A program made the translations under genes and the position numbers. The notes below the pieces were generated by a model that saw nothing but the letters and a program-made list of their open reading frames with translations, was not told where the DNA came from and did no database searches. Of a DNA stretch of 64,000 nt, positions 21,396-32,944 are shown piece by piece. This DNA is from Lithodes maja (lineage: Eukaryota > Arthropoda > Malacostraca > Decapoda > Lithodidae), in NCBI GenBank assembly GCA_037953745.1, contig JBAKBP010001422.1:149836-213835 (forward strand), written 5' to 3'. Position 1 is the first letter of the stretch. The number at the start of each line of letters is the position of its first letter.

Positions 21396-23225
21396 TGTTA
21401 TGACCGGGCACTCGGGTACACTAGGGCTCTTACACAGGACTCGAGTATGGCTCGCTGCCACAACGGAAACACACGATCCCAACCCCAGAGTACTGCCAGC
21501 CGAACAAAAAACGCCACTACCCTCCAGAGTTCTATCTGCTATAACGGGGTATACAAGAACTCGGTACTAGCGTTTCACACAACAGACTAATAACAAGACG
21601 GGAGTTATCTAGTCTGGTCAACAATCAAACAAAGAAGAAAGTACTACAACACTAAAGAATAGTGTTGGCCGAAGCCGAAGTAATCCACCCTTGAACTAAG
21701 AACTTAAGAAGTCCTCCACCCTCTACTTCGGATCGGCACTATTACGTTACGTTAAACAATAGTCCTCGAGCATCAAGCAAGGAATCTTCTGATAAGTTAG
21801 ATGCTTCTCGAATACTCGTAAGAAGTAAGTATCGGATTTTGAACAGCAATTTAATGAATAACTCACTGGTAATTAAAGGCTTTAAATTGACATAAGAAGA
21901 ATTATAAGAATAAGCAATAGGATATGGCAAACATTAAGAAGAAGTACTCCGACAATGCACTGGCAATAGCCTACTAAGATTGTGCTCGTGGGCCACTAAT
22001 CTCTGAAGTAGCTAAGCGTGCCACACATGAAATCAATAGTGCTTAAACAATAATATACATAAGGAGAAGCTTCAATACTATACTGTATCTGCTGGTCGAG
22101 CAAAGTCTAGCTGGGATATCTAAGGTTAAGAGACAATGGCTGAGCAAGCGGCTCGTAGCCTAGCGAGGTCCTTAAGACTGTGCGGCCAAATTACGGTAAT
22201 TGACGGGATGCTCTCTTGAGAGATCCAGATCACTAGTATCTGGTTCTCTCCTGGCGATCCTCTCAAAGTCAAGCAAATGAGATAGCACAGTGTTGGGTGG
22301 CACAGGCAAAAGCCCTCACTCGCAACACAGTGCTAAACTCCCACGGTACACAATCAAAAAGACCCCCTAGGCTTCCCACGTCTCCGTTGCAATTGTGCTG
22401 GTTCAACCAACCTAGCACTCATAGGAAATCACAACTCGAGGAACCCTATCCCAGTCTAGCATTACCTAAACCAGCAGAAAACAGGAACATGAATAATAGT
22501 ACACAGGGAAATACATATACGAGTGCAACAAACATCAATCAATCCTATTCTAGTTAACCCTTCCAAAAATAGGCTATCTAACAGGCACTTATCTCGTGAG
22601 AACTCAAGCGATAATACTTTGGCTGACTAAGTCTGCACCAAAGGGGTCATGGAGGTTACACAGGGACGAGAAGCGAGGAAGATAGGCTGTTCAGAGAGTA
22701 GAGAAAGTTCACATCAGTCGGAAGAATATGGATAGTTGCAAGGGATATGAGAGGTCGCTTTGCCTGATGAGTTCTGATCTAAAAATGGCGAGACCTCCCT
22801 TTTTATACTCGGCCCCGTAGCGAGCATAACGGCAATCATGACGTCACATTCGCTCTCTCAATCTGGGATCGACAAAGGATTCCCACGCTCTGGATGAGGG
22901 GGGAGGGAGGGGGGAAGGAGGGAGGAGGGAGTGAGGCCTACACACCTCGTGGCGCGCACACTGTCCTCCGTTACATAACTCGCTCTCTCATCATTACATA
23001 CAAGTCCCACACACAATACTTATATCTAATGATATAAAATAGAACTCGTTGACTTAGAAGAAAACAAAATACATAATGATAATACTTATAGTACAACGGT
23101 TCACATAAACTGAGTTAGGAAACTCTACACAGACTACAGCCAAAGTTCCTGCCCTGACGATCCTAGCGAGAGTGGGGCCTGACTGGGCGTTCTGTACAGC
23201 ATGCTCATACTCGACATGCGTCACA
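21396..23225 (-). repeat. Gypsy-A 5' LTR
   Basis: 1830 bp, nearly identical to 15042-16871. On the minus strand it would act as promoter for the 17356-21195 ORF; TATA and CRE-like sites lie at 22797-22846. Confidence 0.92.
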
Positions 23226-25670
23226 AGTGACAGCCAAATTACGCTCTACTGGTTACATAGCCGAAAGAAGCTACCAGTGTAAGTCACCAACCGTGTCGAC
23301 GAAATTCATACCCTGCTCCCAACCGCCGCACAGTTCCGGTATGTGTCTACCAAAGAGAATCCAAGTGACTGCATTACTCGTGGTGTCTCTGCTAAATTTC
23401 TCAAATCTTCTGCGTTGTGGTGGAATGGCCCATGCTGGCTTAATAATCCCAACGAATGGCCAGAAAATATAGATTTGAGCGAGCAACATACTGCTATTGT
23501 GGCACCGGTAATTGACTCAGTGCCTGACGAAGACACACGGTTATGGGACTGGGATAGATTCAGCAGCTATGAGAAGTTACGTGTTACAGCATGGGTGATA
23601 CGATTTATAGAAAATGTAAAAGCAAAAATCAAAGGCACACCGCCCACAGGTAGTGCTTACCTCAATGTGAAGGAGATCAGAATTGCAGATAAATTATTAC
23701 ATAAGCTCTGTCAACAAGAAATATATACGCAGGAATATAAATTACTGGTTAAGGGAACAAAGTCCAGGAATAACCTGATCAACCAGTTGGGCTTACACTT
23801 GAAGGGGGACTTGATACATTGCGGAGGCAGATTACAATTGGCAGCCCTCTCTGAGGCAAGTAAGTATCCAATACTACTGCCCCCCAATCATCCCTTCACC
23901 CATCTTATCATCGATAGGTGTCACCGACTCTGTTGTCATTATGGGGTTGGTCATATAGTCACCTATGTAAGACAACGATGATGGGTGCCTAGAATCAGGC
24001 AGGTGGTCAAGAAAGTCCTACGCAAATGCTTAAAGTGTAGAAGGGTACGGGGAACACATTATGATCCCGTCGGAATTCCTCCCTTACCAAACCTGCGAAC
24101 CACCCCAGGTGACCCTTACAAAGTTACCGGGGTTGACTACAGTGGAGCAATCCCTGTGAAAGATTCACCCAATCTTAAGGTGTATATGATACTTTTCACC
24201 TGTGCCATTACCAGGTCAATTCACCTGGAACTGGTCACCAACCTCACTTGTGATAGCCTCCTACATGCCTTCCGAAGATTCTGCAGTAGACTGGAATATC
24301 CACGTATCATGCTGAGTGACAATGCAAAGACTTTCATAAGGGCATCTACATATCTCAAAGAAGTAAGCAACAATCCTAAGATTCAGACCTGCCTAGCGGA
24401 TGTAAATTGCGAATGGCGTTTCATTCCCGCCAGAGCGCCTTGGTTTGGCGCCATATGGGAGAGAGCCATAGGCATCGTGAAGGCGGGTCTGAAGAAGGTG
24501 TTGGGTAGAGCTCTCATCTCGATTGAGAGATTGAAAGATTGAGATCTTGGAGATTGAAGCCACCGTAAATGATCGCCCTCTATACTATGCTTCTGGTGAT
24601 TTGGAAGACCTTACCCAAATCACACCCTCAGTACTAGTACGTGGATACAGACTGCGGGATCTTCCTGAAGAGCATGATGAGGATACTATGGACGATCCAG
24701 ACTACATAAGTAAGGACGTGATATCGGCCCGCTACAAATATATTCGTAAATTATCGCGAGATATTTGGCATCGCTGGTCAACAGAATATCTGGTGACTTT
24801 AACCCTCTGTTCCCGGAAGGGCTCTTGAACGCCCATAAAAAAGCATACACGAGCTGCCCGGAAGGGCTCTTTAATGCCCAGTGGTTGAAAGCCTGTAAGT
24901 TTGGTGTGCGAGGCGTCGGCCCGACGCATGTAAACAACAGCCGGGTGGACCGACGCCCCGCATCTCCGGCCACAAGAAGGAGAGCGTCGCTTGTTCGTGT
25001 GTGCCTGTATGTTGTTGTTAAGTATCGAAAAGTAGTGTAAAGTGGCTGTTGTTGCCGTAAGTTATCTCCAATGAAATCATCATCACAACTGAAGCAGTTG
25101 ACTTAGAGAGCTCTATTTAACGCCATTCTACAGGTATATAACACAGCTACGCTTGGGGATGTGCAGGAATGCGGAAGCAGTCAGAATAACAAAGATACGG
25201 TAGCCTAGCCTAGGCGTTTTTCGGTCAAAACACCCGGGTTTCGGGGAATATTTATGTAATGCGTAGCCGGGGCTGGAGGGTTAAGGGAAGCGCAAAAAAA
25301 TAAACTAACACCATTAAAAGGTCATTGGTCTAGTGTAGGGGACGTGGTAACCATCCATGAAGAGGGCCCACGCGCATTCTGGAAATTGGGTCGGATAAAG
25401 GAGTTGTTACCAGGTCGTGATGGTGAGGTTCGGGTAGCAAAGGTTCGCACCAGGACTGGAGTAATCACACGGCCAACAGTACGACTGTATCCTCTTGAGG
25501 GTGACCTCGATCGCAAGGATACCCCCTTGGATCAGTTATCCATTGATGTCCCCTCCCTGGCTCCTACCTCGGCGCAGCCTGTTGACGCGTCCGGCGGACG
25601 CCCCAGTCGACAGGCAGCCAAGATATCCTCCCAAGCTTGGCGAGATAAGATTGCCTCCGGGCAAATCTAA
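23226..25670 (+). pseudogene. BEL/Pao pol C-terminal half (RNase H end, integrase, DUF5641)
   Basis: The frame starts inside the RNase H-like region (ITLYWL, ENPSDCITRG), cut off by the Gypsy-A LTR. It continues through the BEL-type linker (WWNGPCWL, IHCGGRL) and the integrase zinc motif (HRLCCHYG). The integrase core follows, with Asp in VDYSGAI, Asp in LSDNAKTF and Glu in PWFGAIWERAIG. The C-terminal DUF5641-like segment has GDVVTIHEEGP and WKLGRIKELLPG. Breaks are a TAG/TAA-type stop before 23343, an in-frame TGA at 23979-23981, a frameshift near 24542, and a TTAA MITE at 24803-25280. These elements encode gag-pol; this is the decayed 3' half of one. Confidence 0.85.
24799..25284. mobile_element. 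piggyBac-type MITE inserted in BEL pol
   Basis: TTAA at 24799-24802 and 25281-25284 flanks 478 bp that start CCCTCTGTTCCCGG and end, inverted, CCCTCCAGCCCCGG. There is no ORF. The BEL reading frame on the left meets the frame on the right if the element plus one TTAA is ignored, which fixes the insertion boundary independently of the repeats. Confidence 0.88.
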
Positions 25671-26150
25671 TCATGTAAATTTTGTATATTTTCTGCTGGT
25701 GGGAATATGTCCATACTTAGTATACTCTATCTAGTATGAACAGTCTCGATGTTACGTAATCTGGGTTGATGTAGCGTTACGTATCTTTCCGTAGTCTTAA
25801 GTTGAACGCTTCCATAACCTTGGTCGAACGTTCCATGATTGGGTAGATTATATTATTCTGTAGTTGTATATGGGAAAGTATTGTAGGATTATAATTCCCA
25901 TATATATATATATATTTGTATTATTTAATATTGTTCATAAGTATCTCATTGTAAAAAAGATGGGATACATTTTCCATATGTTATGCACGTGCGCGGTAGG
26001 TCACGACAGAGACAAACACAACGCGCTCGTCCTCACTCTCCAACCAACCTCCGTCCCAGCTACACACGCTAAGCCTTCTTCCTATAGTTTCATATATTAG
26101 GTGTTTTTGCTTCACTTTCATCTCATATTTCATATAGTCACTACATCATC
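25671..26150 (+). other. Possible BEL 3' LTR remnant, otherwise no gene
   Basis: Just after the BEL frame ends, a purine-rich GGTGGGAATA precedes TGTCCATACTTAG at 25708, where a 3' LTR is expected. With no second copy in the window the LTR cannot be verified. The rest is AT-rich. Confidence 0.35.
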
Positions 26151-26840
26151 TATCTATCTATCTATCTATTGCCTGACGCCGTGATCCCCGAAGGGGTGGC
26201 CACGAACGAACCGCCCCCATGCACCTCTGTCCCCAGTCAGTCGACGCCCCTCCCCCCAACCAGCACCGCCTTCGTTCATGTAGTTCCTCACTCCATCCTT
26301 CCACCTCATATTCGGTCTACCTCTCCCCCTCTGTCCTTCCACCTCGCTCTCGTACACCCTCTTAGTCATTCTCTCGCTTTCCATACGTTCCATATGGCTG
26401 AACCATCTCAAGTCGTTCCTTTTCACACTTTCCAGCACATCTACCTCCACACCACACCTCCTTCTTACTTCCTCATTAGTCTGTCTATCCCTCCATGTAA
26501 CTCCGCACACACTCCTTAAGTAATTCATTTCCACTGCTCTCACTCTTGGTCTGAGTCTCTCAACCAACGTCCATGCTTCGCTTCCGTAAGTCAGTGTCGG
26601 GATTACCACACTGTCATGCAAGGACTTCTTCACTTCCATACTGACCACCCTATTTCTTGTTACTGCTTTTAGCGTTCCTACAACCCTCTTCCCCTGTTGT
26701 ACCCTCTCCCGCACCTCTTCATCCATAGTCCCATCTTTACTCAACACACTGCCCAAATACTTAAAAGAGTTGACGATCTCCATAGCCTGACCGTTCAGCT
26801 TCACCTCACACTCTGTGACTTCACCCCTTATCATCATCTT
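26151..26840 (-). mobile_element. LINE 3' end with (ATAG)n tail (RTE/CR1-type RT C-terminus)
   Basis: An open frame of 223 codons (26837-26166) encodes the region after the RT palm: NSFKYLGSVLSKDG, YGSEAWTL, LRSVCGVTWRDRQTNEEVRRRCGV, LRWFSHMERM and RGRGRPNMRWKDGVR. This arrangement is typical of the C-terminus of many animal LINE polymerases. It is 5'-truncated before the catalytic YxDD. The minus-strand 3' end is an (ATAG)n run at 26151-26170, and the final 95 bp recur at 29331-29434. Confidence 0.82.
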
Positions 26841-27049
26841 TGTTAGTTATCACAAAAGTAACGTAAATATCTTGCCTATCCTAGCCTATTGTAGCCTCTT
26901 TCCATACGCTTGTTTACCTTACTAACCACTTCAAATCAACTAGCCTATTTTCCGCCATCCTCCAATCACCAGCTGAGTTCATCTAACGGGTAATTATTCT
27001 ATATGGTTAATGCTTCTTTCAAATTAATAATATACAGTCCACTTTATCT

Positions 27050-27905
27050 AAATTAGCCATAACTCTATCTTACACTACTCAATTAGTTTTCCAGAACGCC
27101 TTAGTCAGCAATTCCTCAAAAACAAACGTAATGAAGCCATACAACACTTATTTTCTGATCTAATTACTATTTCCAATTGGGGCAGAGAAAACCTTGTTGC
27201 TTTTAATGCTTCTAAAACCCAATTTCTCCATGTTACTACCCGTTGGGAACTCCTAAAGGACTATCCAGCATACTTCAACAATACAAAAATCAATCCTTCA
27301 TCTTCTCTCAATATTCTCGGTGTCTCTTTTTATTCTGATCTCTCTTAGAAGGACCATATTACCAGTCTTGCTAAGGCAGTCTCCCAGAAGCTGGGTGTGC
27401 TCAACCGCCTCAAGGGGTTCTTTACCCCTGCACAGCTTCTTGCTCTGTACAGGGGCACAGTGCATCCTTGTATTGAGTATTTTTCACATGTGTGGGGAGG
27501 ATCTTCTCACACCGCACTCCTAGACAAAGTAGAAAGGAAAGCCTTTTGTATCATTAACTCCCGTCCACTCACCAACTCTCTGCAATCTCTCTCTTTCTTC
27601 GCTGCAGTGTTGCATCTTTCGCTATTCTATCACAACTACAATAATCAGTGTTCCTCAGAGCTCTCCTAGTGTATACCACCTCCTCTATGTAGGGAACGTA
27701 ATACCCGTCTTGCAACACAATCCCACCCCTACTGTGTTCAACTCTCCAACCCAAGAATGAAACAATATTCTCAGTCTTTCTTCTATTCAATACCTGAGCT
27801 CTGGAACTCTCTTTCGGAATCAGTCTTTCCCTCTTCCTATGACTTAAATTGCTTCAAACTCCGTGTGTCCAGGCATTTTGGCTCGAACGTTCCTTGATTT
27901 TGGCC
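27050..27905 (+). pseudogene. LINE reverse transcriptase C-terminal fragment
   Basis: Conceptual translation gives LHYS, NWGRENLVAFNASKTQFLHV, NILGVSF, then the uninterrupted 27397-27669 piece with NRLKGFFTPAQLLALYRGTVHPC and HVWGGSSHTALLDKVERKAF. A tail has LWNSLSES and SYDLNCFK. Stops (27346, 27667) and frameshifts make it dead. The style is that of arthropod Jockey/BS-like LINEs. The catalytic Asp pair is lost at the left edge. Confidence 0.75.
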
Positions 27906-28119
27906 CTGTTACGCTTTCAACTCTGGGGGAGGCACTCGCTACAGGCAGTTCTGCCTTTTGTCTCCCTCACTCACATAGAAAAAAAAAATATAATGAACCA
28001 GCTGATAGAGATAACCTCAGAATATACCGTGTCGCTATGTTTAGCTTGTTTAGACTATGAAATGGCCTTCGATTTGGTAATGATAACCGCTAGAGGAACA
28101 AGGAATAAATTAAACATTC

Positions 28120-29602
28120 TGACATACGGAGTCCTGTATGTTAATTTAAGAGTTAGAATTAGAGTGACACTCCGTCAAACTACCCAAGCGGCGAAGCAGA
28201 CTAGCGAGCGAACCAGCGAGTGGGAAACCAGCTCGTCCGCATACCAGCAAACAAGCTTTCACACCTGCGTGCGTCATAGGGGACCCTGCAAACTACTTCG
28301 ATGACCCGACGCTATGACGTATGATCGACGCCAGGAGCCCCCATTGGACGACGCACCTGCTATGCAACTCGAGGAGCTATGATAGGGGCGCGCACCATCA
28401 CTCGCCTCCTGATTCGTTCCTACACCATCATTGTTTAGTATATAAGACCCGAGTAGTGGGCATTCAAATCAGTCTCATTTGGAGTTGGGGAAGGTGAACT
28501 TGCAGCTGGAGGAAGACTGGGTGAAGTATTATAATGGGTTTGTGACTGTCAGTCAGATTATATAAGTGTGTGTTAAGTGTGTTCGGTGTAAACACTGACG
28601 TTATGTTGGTTAGTGAGATATGTGATTGGGAATTAACGTTAACGCTATTATTATGTACTTAACTATTTTAGTTGACTAACTTGTGGACTAAAGCAACTCT
28701 TTAAGTAATTGGGTTATGATGAAAGTAATACTATTGTTTTATATTACTACTTACGAGTTATTTCATTTTCTTTTAATTAAGCTTACATTGCTTAACGGTG
28801 CTTAGTACGGTGATGCTATTGTCTCATATTAGTAATATCGCCTTAGACTAACATGGCTGTGTTAATATTACTTCTAGTGATTTCCTAAGCTGAAGAAAAT
28901 TCGTTTAGCTTCAAAATATTATTTTTGCTTTTTATATTATTTGAGTGAGACCTGAATCGAATCTATGAAGCGATCCTGTAACTTAATTTACTCATAATCA
29001 AACCTCAATGTTACGTGGTTAAGAAATACATTTAACTAATTATTAAATATATATCTAACTTTTTATGTGACTTTGATATAAATCCTGATGATAATAATAA
29101 TATAATACTGTTAACGTAAGACAAGAACCAAGAATAATTACATTAAATATAAATAAAAGGACATATAAGAAAACTATCTATTCATTTCAAAAAGGTTAAG
29201 AGACAGAAATATTCTTACTTTAATATTTACCTTTCAAGACTTTTTATAGAATTAATAGTCCTTCTTTAGATATAACTTCTTCGGTTCATAACCATAGCCT
29301 ACTAAGCTTCGGTTAAATAATAATTCTTTATAAATACTATCTATCTATCTATCTATTGCCCGACGCCGTGATCCCCGAAGGGGTGGCCACGAACGAACCG
29401 CCCCCATGCACCTCTGTCCCCAGAGGTATCAGTCAATAAAGGATACTAAGTCCTAAGATCCAAAAGGAAAGGAAGCAACAACAGGAAATAATTTTATTAG
29501 ATTTTACTTTTGTTTTGCCTTCAGCTGACTGATACCTTAATATATATCTCTTTGCTATCTAGATTCATCAAGTTAATCACTTGAGGATCAAGATACGTAA
29601 CA
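28120..29602 (+). mobile_element. Solo LTR, family C, copy 1
   Basis: It starts TGACATACGG and ends ATCAAGATACGTAACA, the same end as copy 2 at 46868. The flanking hexamers are ACATTC (28114-28119) and ACATAC (29603-29608), one mismatch. The interrupted RTE frame resumes across them. A TATATAAG box lies at 28439-28446. A 104-bp LINE 3' end is inserted at 29331-29434. No internal LTR-element sequence remains, so LTR-LTR recombination is inferred. Confidence 0.75.
29331..29434 (-). mobile_element. Extremely truncated copy of the (ATAG)n-tailed LINE
   Basis: About 100 bp identical or nearly so to 26152-26245, including the (CTAT)n run and CGTGATCCCCGAAGGGGTGG. Only the LINE 3' end is present, as produced by abortive reverse transcription. 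Confidence 0.8.
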
Positions 29603-29965
29603 ACATACATAAAACTCTTACAGATTTTATATGTAAAGGGCACTGCTGTGATCCGATTACAAAAAGACGCCGAGAAAATAAAGATTGGGAAAGGAGTGAG
29701 GCAGATAGACACAATCTCACCCAAGCTGTTCACAGCCTTTCTTGAAGGAATTTGCGGAAAGTTTTCATGGAAATTTTAAGGGAATTAATGTAGACGGGGA
29801 ATACCTTAACCTTCTTAGATTTGCAGATGACTTTGTCTTAATTTCAGATAATGCAGAAAAGCTCCAAGAAATGCTCAATGATTTCAATAATGAAAATCTC
29901 AAAGTAGGTTTAAAAATGGACAGAAGTAAAACAAAGGTTACAAAGTTATGTACAATGATAAGGCT

Positions 29966-30516
29966 CAACATAGAATAATGGGCGGGTGCCCAACCCCGAA
30001 AGGGGTTGAAATAGGGGAGCTATCTCCCCGCCAAAGGCGGCTTTCTAGGGCCTTTCCTAGCTGATGCTGAGAGGATTGGGTTCTAGTCATGTGGTGATGG
30101 ACTGGTCTATCAGAGTGAGAGTTGAGAGTTCTCTGCCATACCCATAGCTTACTCTGACTGTTCCTTTTACTTATATATTTTCTAGATCTCAAGTGGCATA
30201 ATCTCTTCTGTGGATTGACCTCCCTACTGCCAACCTCGAGGTTGGCAGACTGTGAGCCAAAGCGTCACATTTTTCCTTTGCCTCTCAACTTTCGCTTCAT
30301 AATTGCTGAGGGGCATAGGGCCTTGGATGGGGCTTTGTTGTTTCGGGCGTTTCCGCAACCTCTTCAGCTCCTCGCCTGAGAGTGTCTTTGCTCACCTGGG
30401 CTTTCTTAGTTGTAATCAGGGAGGATTCTATGGGGGCGCTTCGTTATGGCCTTGCCTTGCTCAGGACCTTGGGGCTGTTCGGTCAGACAGCCTGGGGAAC
30501 AACAACATAGAATAAT
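29966..30516 (+). mobile_element. (AAC)n-tailed retroposon, full-length copy with 14-bp target duplication
   Basis: CAACATAGAATAAT occurs at 29966-29979 and 30503-30516 and bounds 523 bp ending GGGGAACAACAA. The first 100 bp fold into consecutive hairpins (see findings). The remaining 400 bp are shared with 36516-36912 (inverted) and 42165-42586. No ORF is supported, so it is non-autonomous. It interrupts the RTE-like frame. Confidence 0.85.
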
Positions 30517-31262
30517 TAGGATTGATAACGAAATTCTAAAGGAGTAGAGAATACAATTATCCTGGCCAAGCATTGAAACTAATAAAAGACAATGAACAGG
30601 AAATATAAGGCGAATCACTCTAGGTTGGGAAGCATTTGGCAAACAGAGGAGCATCTTGAAAAGTACACTACCAATATACCTTAAACGTAAAGTTTATAAC
30701 CAGTGTGTGCTACCAACCATTATCTATGGATCTGAAACTTGGAAACTAACAAAAACAATGGAGAATATGCTTAGGAGTGCACAGAGGGCAATGGAAAGAT
30801 CAATGTTAGACACAAATCTTAGAGATAGGAAGAGAGCATCATGGGTAAAAGAAGAAACCAAAGTCAAGGATAATCCAGAAATGATAAATAAGCAGAAATG
30901 GGCAGGACATGTAGCAAGAAGAGAGGACAATAGGTGGAGTAAAAGACTAACTGACTAGACCCCCAGAAAAGGAAAACGCGACAGGAAAAGACTAGACAAG
31001 AGGTAGAGAGACGAGATAGAAAAAACTGCAGGGGCAGGGGTAACATAGCAACGACTGGCAAAGTCTCGGGAGTCATGGAAAAGGTTAAGGGAGGCCTTTG
31101 TCCAGCAGTGGACTCATAATAGATGATGATGATAATATATACAGTATACAGTATATATATATATATTGTAACATCCGTACCGACCGGATGTCATGTGGCC
31201 AGACCAACCTGTTGAACGTGACTTTACAATTACCTCGTGGCAACAACTCACCTTGCTTACGT

Positions 31263-31304
<42 letters not shown>

Positions 31305-32045
31305 AGGGAGGGAGGGAGGGAGAGGGAGAGAGAGAGAGAGAGCAGCAGCAGCCAAGTTTGGGGGGAAACAACTGAACGAGGCGGAACCAGCCCCCTTCTC
31401 CCTACTGCCCCAACCACTCACAGGGCCTAGTTCACCTGCTTCTCGTCTGTGAATGGCTGACACCAGCAGCCTGTTTTATTGGTTTCGGCACCTGTTTCCT
31501 GCCTTCTGATTGGATAGCTTGGTCCGAGAAATGATATATAAGCCGGAGATTTGATAGTTAAAAGCAGTACATTTCTAGCTGGGGAACACGAGCAGTGTGG
31601 GAGGGAGACGAGACAGACTTCAAAGGCTTGTATATTACAGTAAACCCTCGCTATCTCGGACCTCTAGAAGTCGGAAACCCGCACTACTCGGACTGGCTAC
31701 GGCCTCTCGGACATTCACTTCCGTATTTCGGACATTTCCGGCATCGTTCCGACCGTCTCTGACGTTGTCGGACTTTATATAAGTATTCGGAAAATGTCCG
31801 TCATAACCGTCCTCTGATATCTTGAATATTTCCGAAATGTGTCGTAACGGTGTCCGACAAAGGATGACGTGTCGGATGCCACCTCAAGTCACCGGACAAT
31901 AAGGGTGAATATCCGAGAAACAGAAGGGAGGTCCGACGCCATCTTACATCCGGGGACCGAGGTCCGAGCGTGGGAGGCTGGGAGCGTCAGTCCGCACCAA
32001 GCTCTGTTGTGTTACACATCGACGCGTGCCATTATTTTGTTCACC

Positions 32046-32944
32046 ATGCCTCCCAAGGATAAGCCTAAGCGTAAGGTGACTTCTGTATCACTAGAAACAA
32101 AGCTACAGATGTTAAAGGATCTGGACAGTGGGATGAAAGCCAAGCAGCTTCAGGAGAAGTATAGCTTAGGCAGATCGACAATCTACGATTTCATCCGAGA
32201 CAAGGAAAAAGTCCGGCATCATGGCACAGCTGTGCTTCATGGTCCTTCTACCGCCAAGATCTTTCGCAAGGCCAAGCTAGCCTATCAAGACATCGATGAC
32301 GCAGTGCTGAAGTGGTACCAACAACTTCGTGCTGAGGGCGTACCAGTGAGAGGCATCGAGATACAACATGCAGCAGAACGCTTCGGACAGCATCTTCATC
32401 ACCCAGACTTCAAGGCTAGCGAGGGGTGGTTGTGGAGGTTCCGAAACCGCCATGGCCTCACAAACAGGAGTATTTGTGGTGAAATTTTAAGCGCCGATAC
32501 TTCGGCCATAGAACCCTTCACTGATCGCTTCCACGCCCTTATAACCGAGGAACACCTTCAACATTGGCAACTCTATAACGGTGACGAGATTGGCTTATAT
32601 TGGCGTTCTCTACCTTCCAACACACAGGCCCACCGAGAAATCACGTCCACACCTGGCCACAAAACTGTGAAGGAGTGCATTTCAGTGCTTTGTTGTGCTA
32701 ATGCCGACGCAAGCCACCGTGTGACCCCTACAATCGTCGGCAAATCTCAGAAGCCGAGAGTAATTAAGGACCTCATCATTACCAAGCAACTCCCAGTCGA
32801 CTATTATGGATCAAAGAAAGCTTGGTTTAACCAGGTAATCACCGAGGATTTCTTTCACAAGAGATTTGTACCCGACGTTCGCTCGTTCCAGAATCGAGTG
32901 TATGGTGACGAAGCGGTTGCCATCTTGTTGCTCGACAACGCACC
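32046..32944 (+). pseudogene. Tigger transposase, first part (HTH domains, catalytic D1 and D2)
   Basis: ATG 32046 sits in a good context (CACCATGC) and begins MPPKDKPKRK. The upstream frame to 31869 is open but unlike the family. Residues 19-56 form a psq-type helix-turn-helix (SGMKAKQLQEKYSLGRSTIY). A CENP-B-like HTH domain follows at about 80-145 (GVPVRGIEIQ, GWLWRFRNRHGL). The DDE_1 catalytic core starts near 175: NGDEIGLYW gives the first Asp and LLLDNAP the second (residue 297). The protein is cut by the Gypsy-B 3' LTR at 32945. Tigger transposases bind the terminal repeats and cut and paste into TA. Confidence 0.9.

Larger units (their letters stand above)
15042..23225 (-). mobile_element. 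Gypsy-A LTR retrotransposon (non-autonomous, internally deleted)
   Basis: Two 1830-bp LTRs (15042-16871 and 21396-23225) flank a 4.5-kb interior with one long minus-strand ORF. LTRs begin TGTTA and end CACA. The three visible differences all lie within the first 45 bp. The outer flanks (left TATTA, right AGTGA) do not match, so no target duplication is visible. The right flank is BEL pol and the left flank is a minisatellite. The low LTR divergence implies recent insertion or gene conversion. The missing duplication suggests ectopic recombination or an assembly join. Confidence 0.9.
27975..31130 (+). mobile_element. RTE-like LINE, split by a solo LTR and a retroposon
   Basis: Parts in order: 27990-28113, RT motif A region (NQLIEITSEY, LDYEMAFDLV); 29603-29965, (AVIRLQKDAEKIKI, KGVRQIDTISPKLFTAFLE, then LRFADDFVLIS with the catalytic pair and KVGLKMDRSKTKV); 30517-31100, (RRITLGWEAFGK, KRKVYNQCVLPTIIYGSETW, QRAMERSML, KWAGHVARREDNRWSKRL). 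The 3' end AGGCCTTTGTCCAGCAGTGG followed by GATGATGATGATAA is typical of RTE-like elements. The solo LTR (28120-29602) and the (AAC)n retroposon (29980-30502) each left target duplications in it. Several stops show it is dead. Confidence 0.82.

Noticed and set aside
31869..32045. N-terminal extension of the Tigger transposase
   Set aside because: Open but unlike the family. ATG 32046 has a better context and begins the recognised protein.
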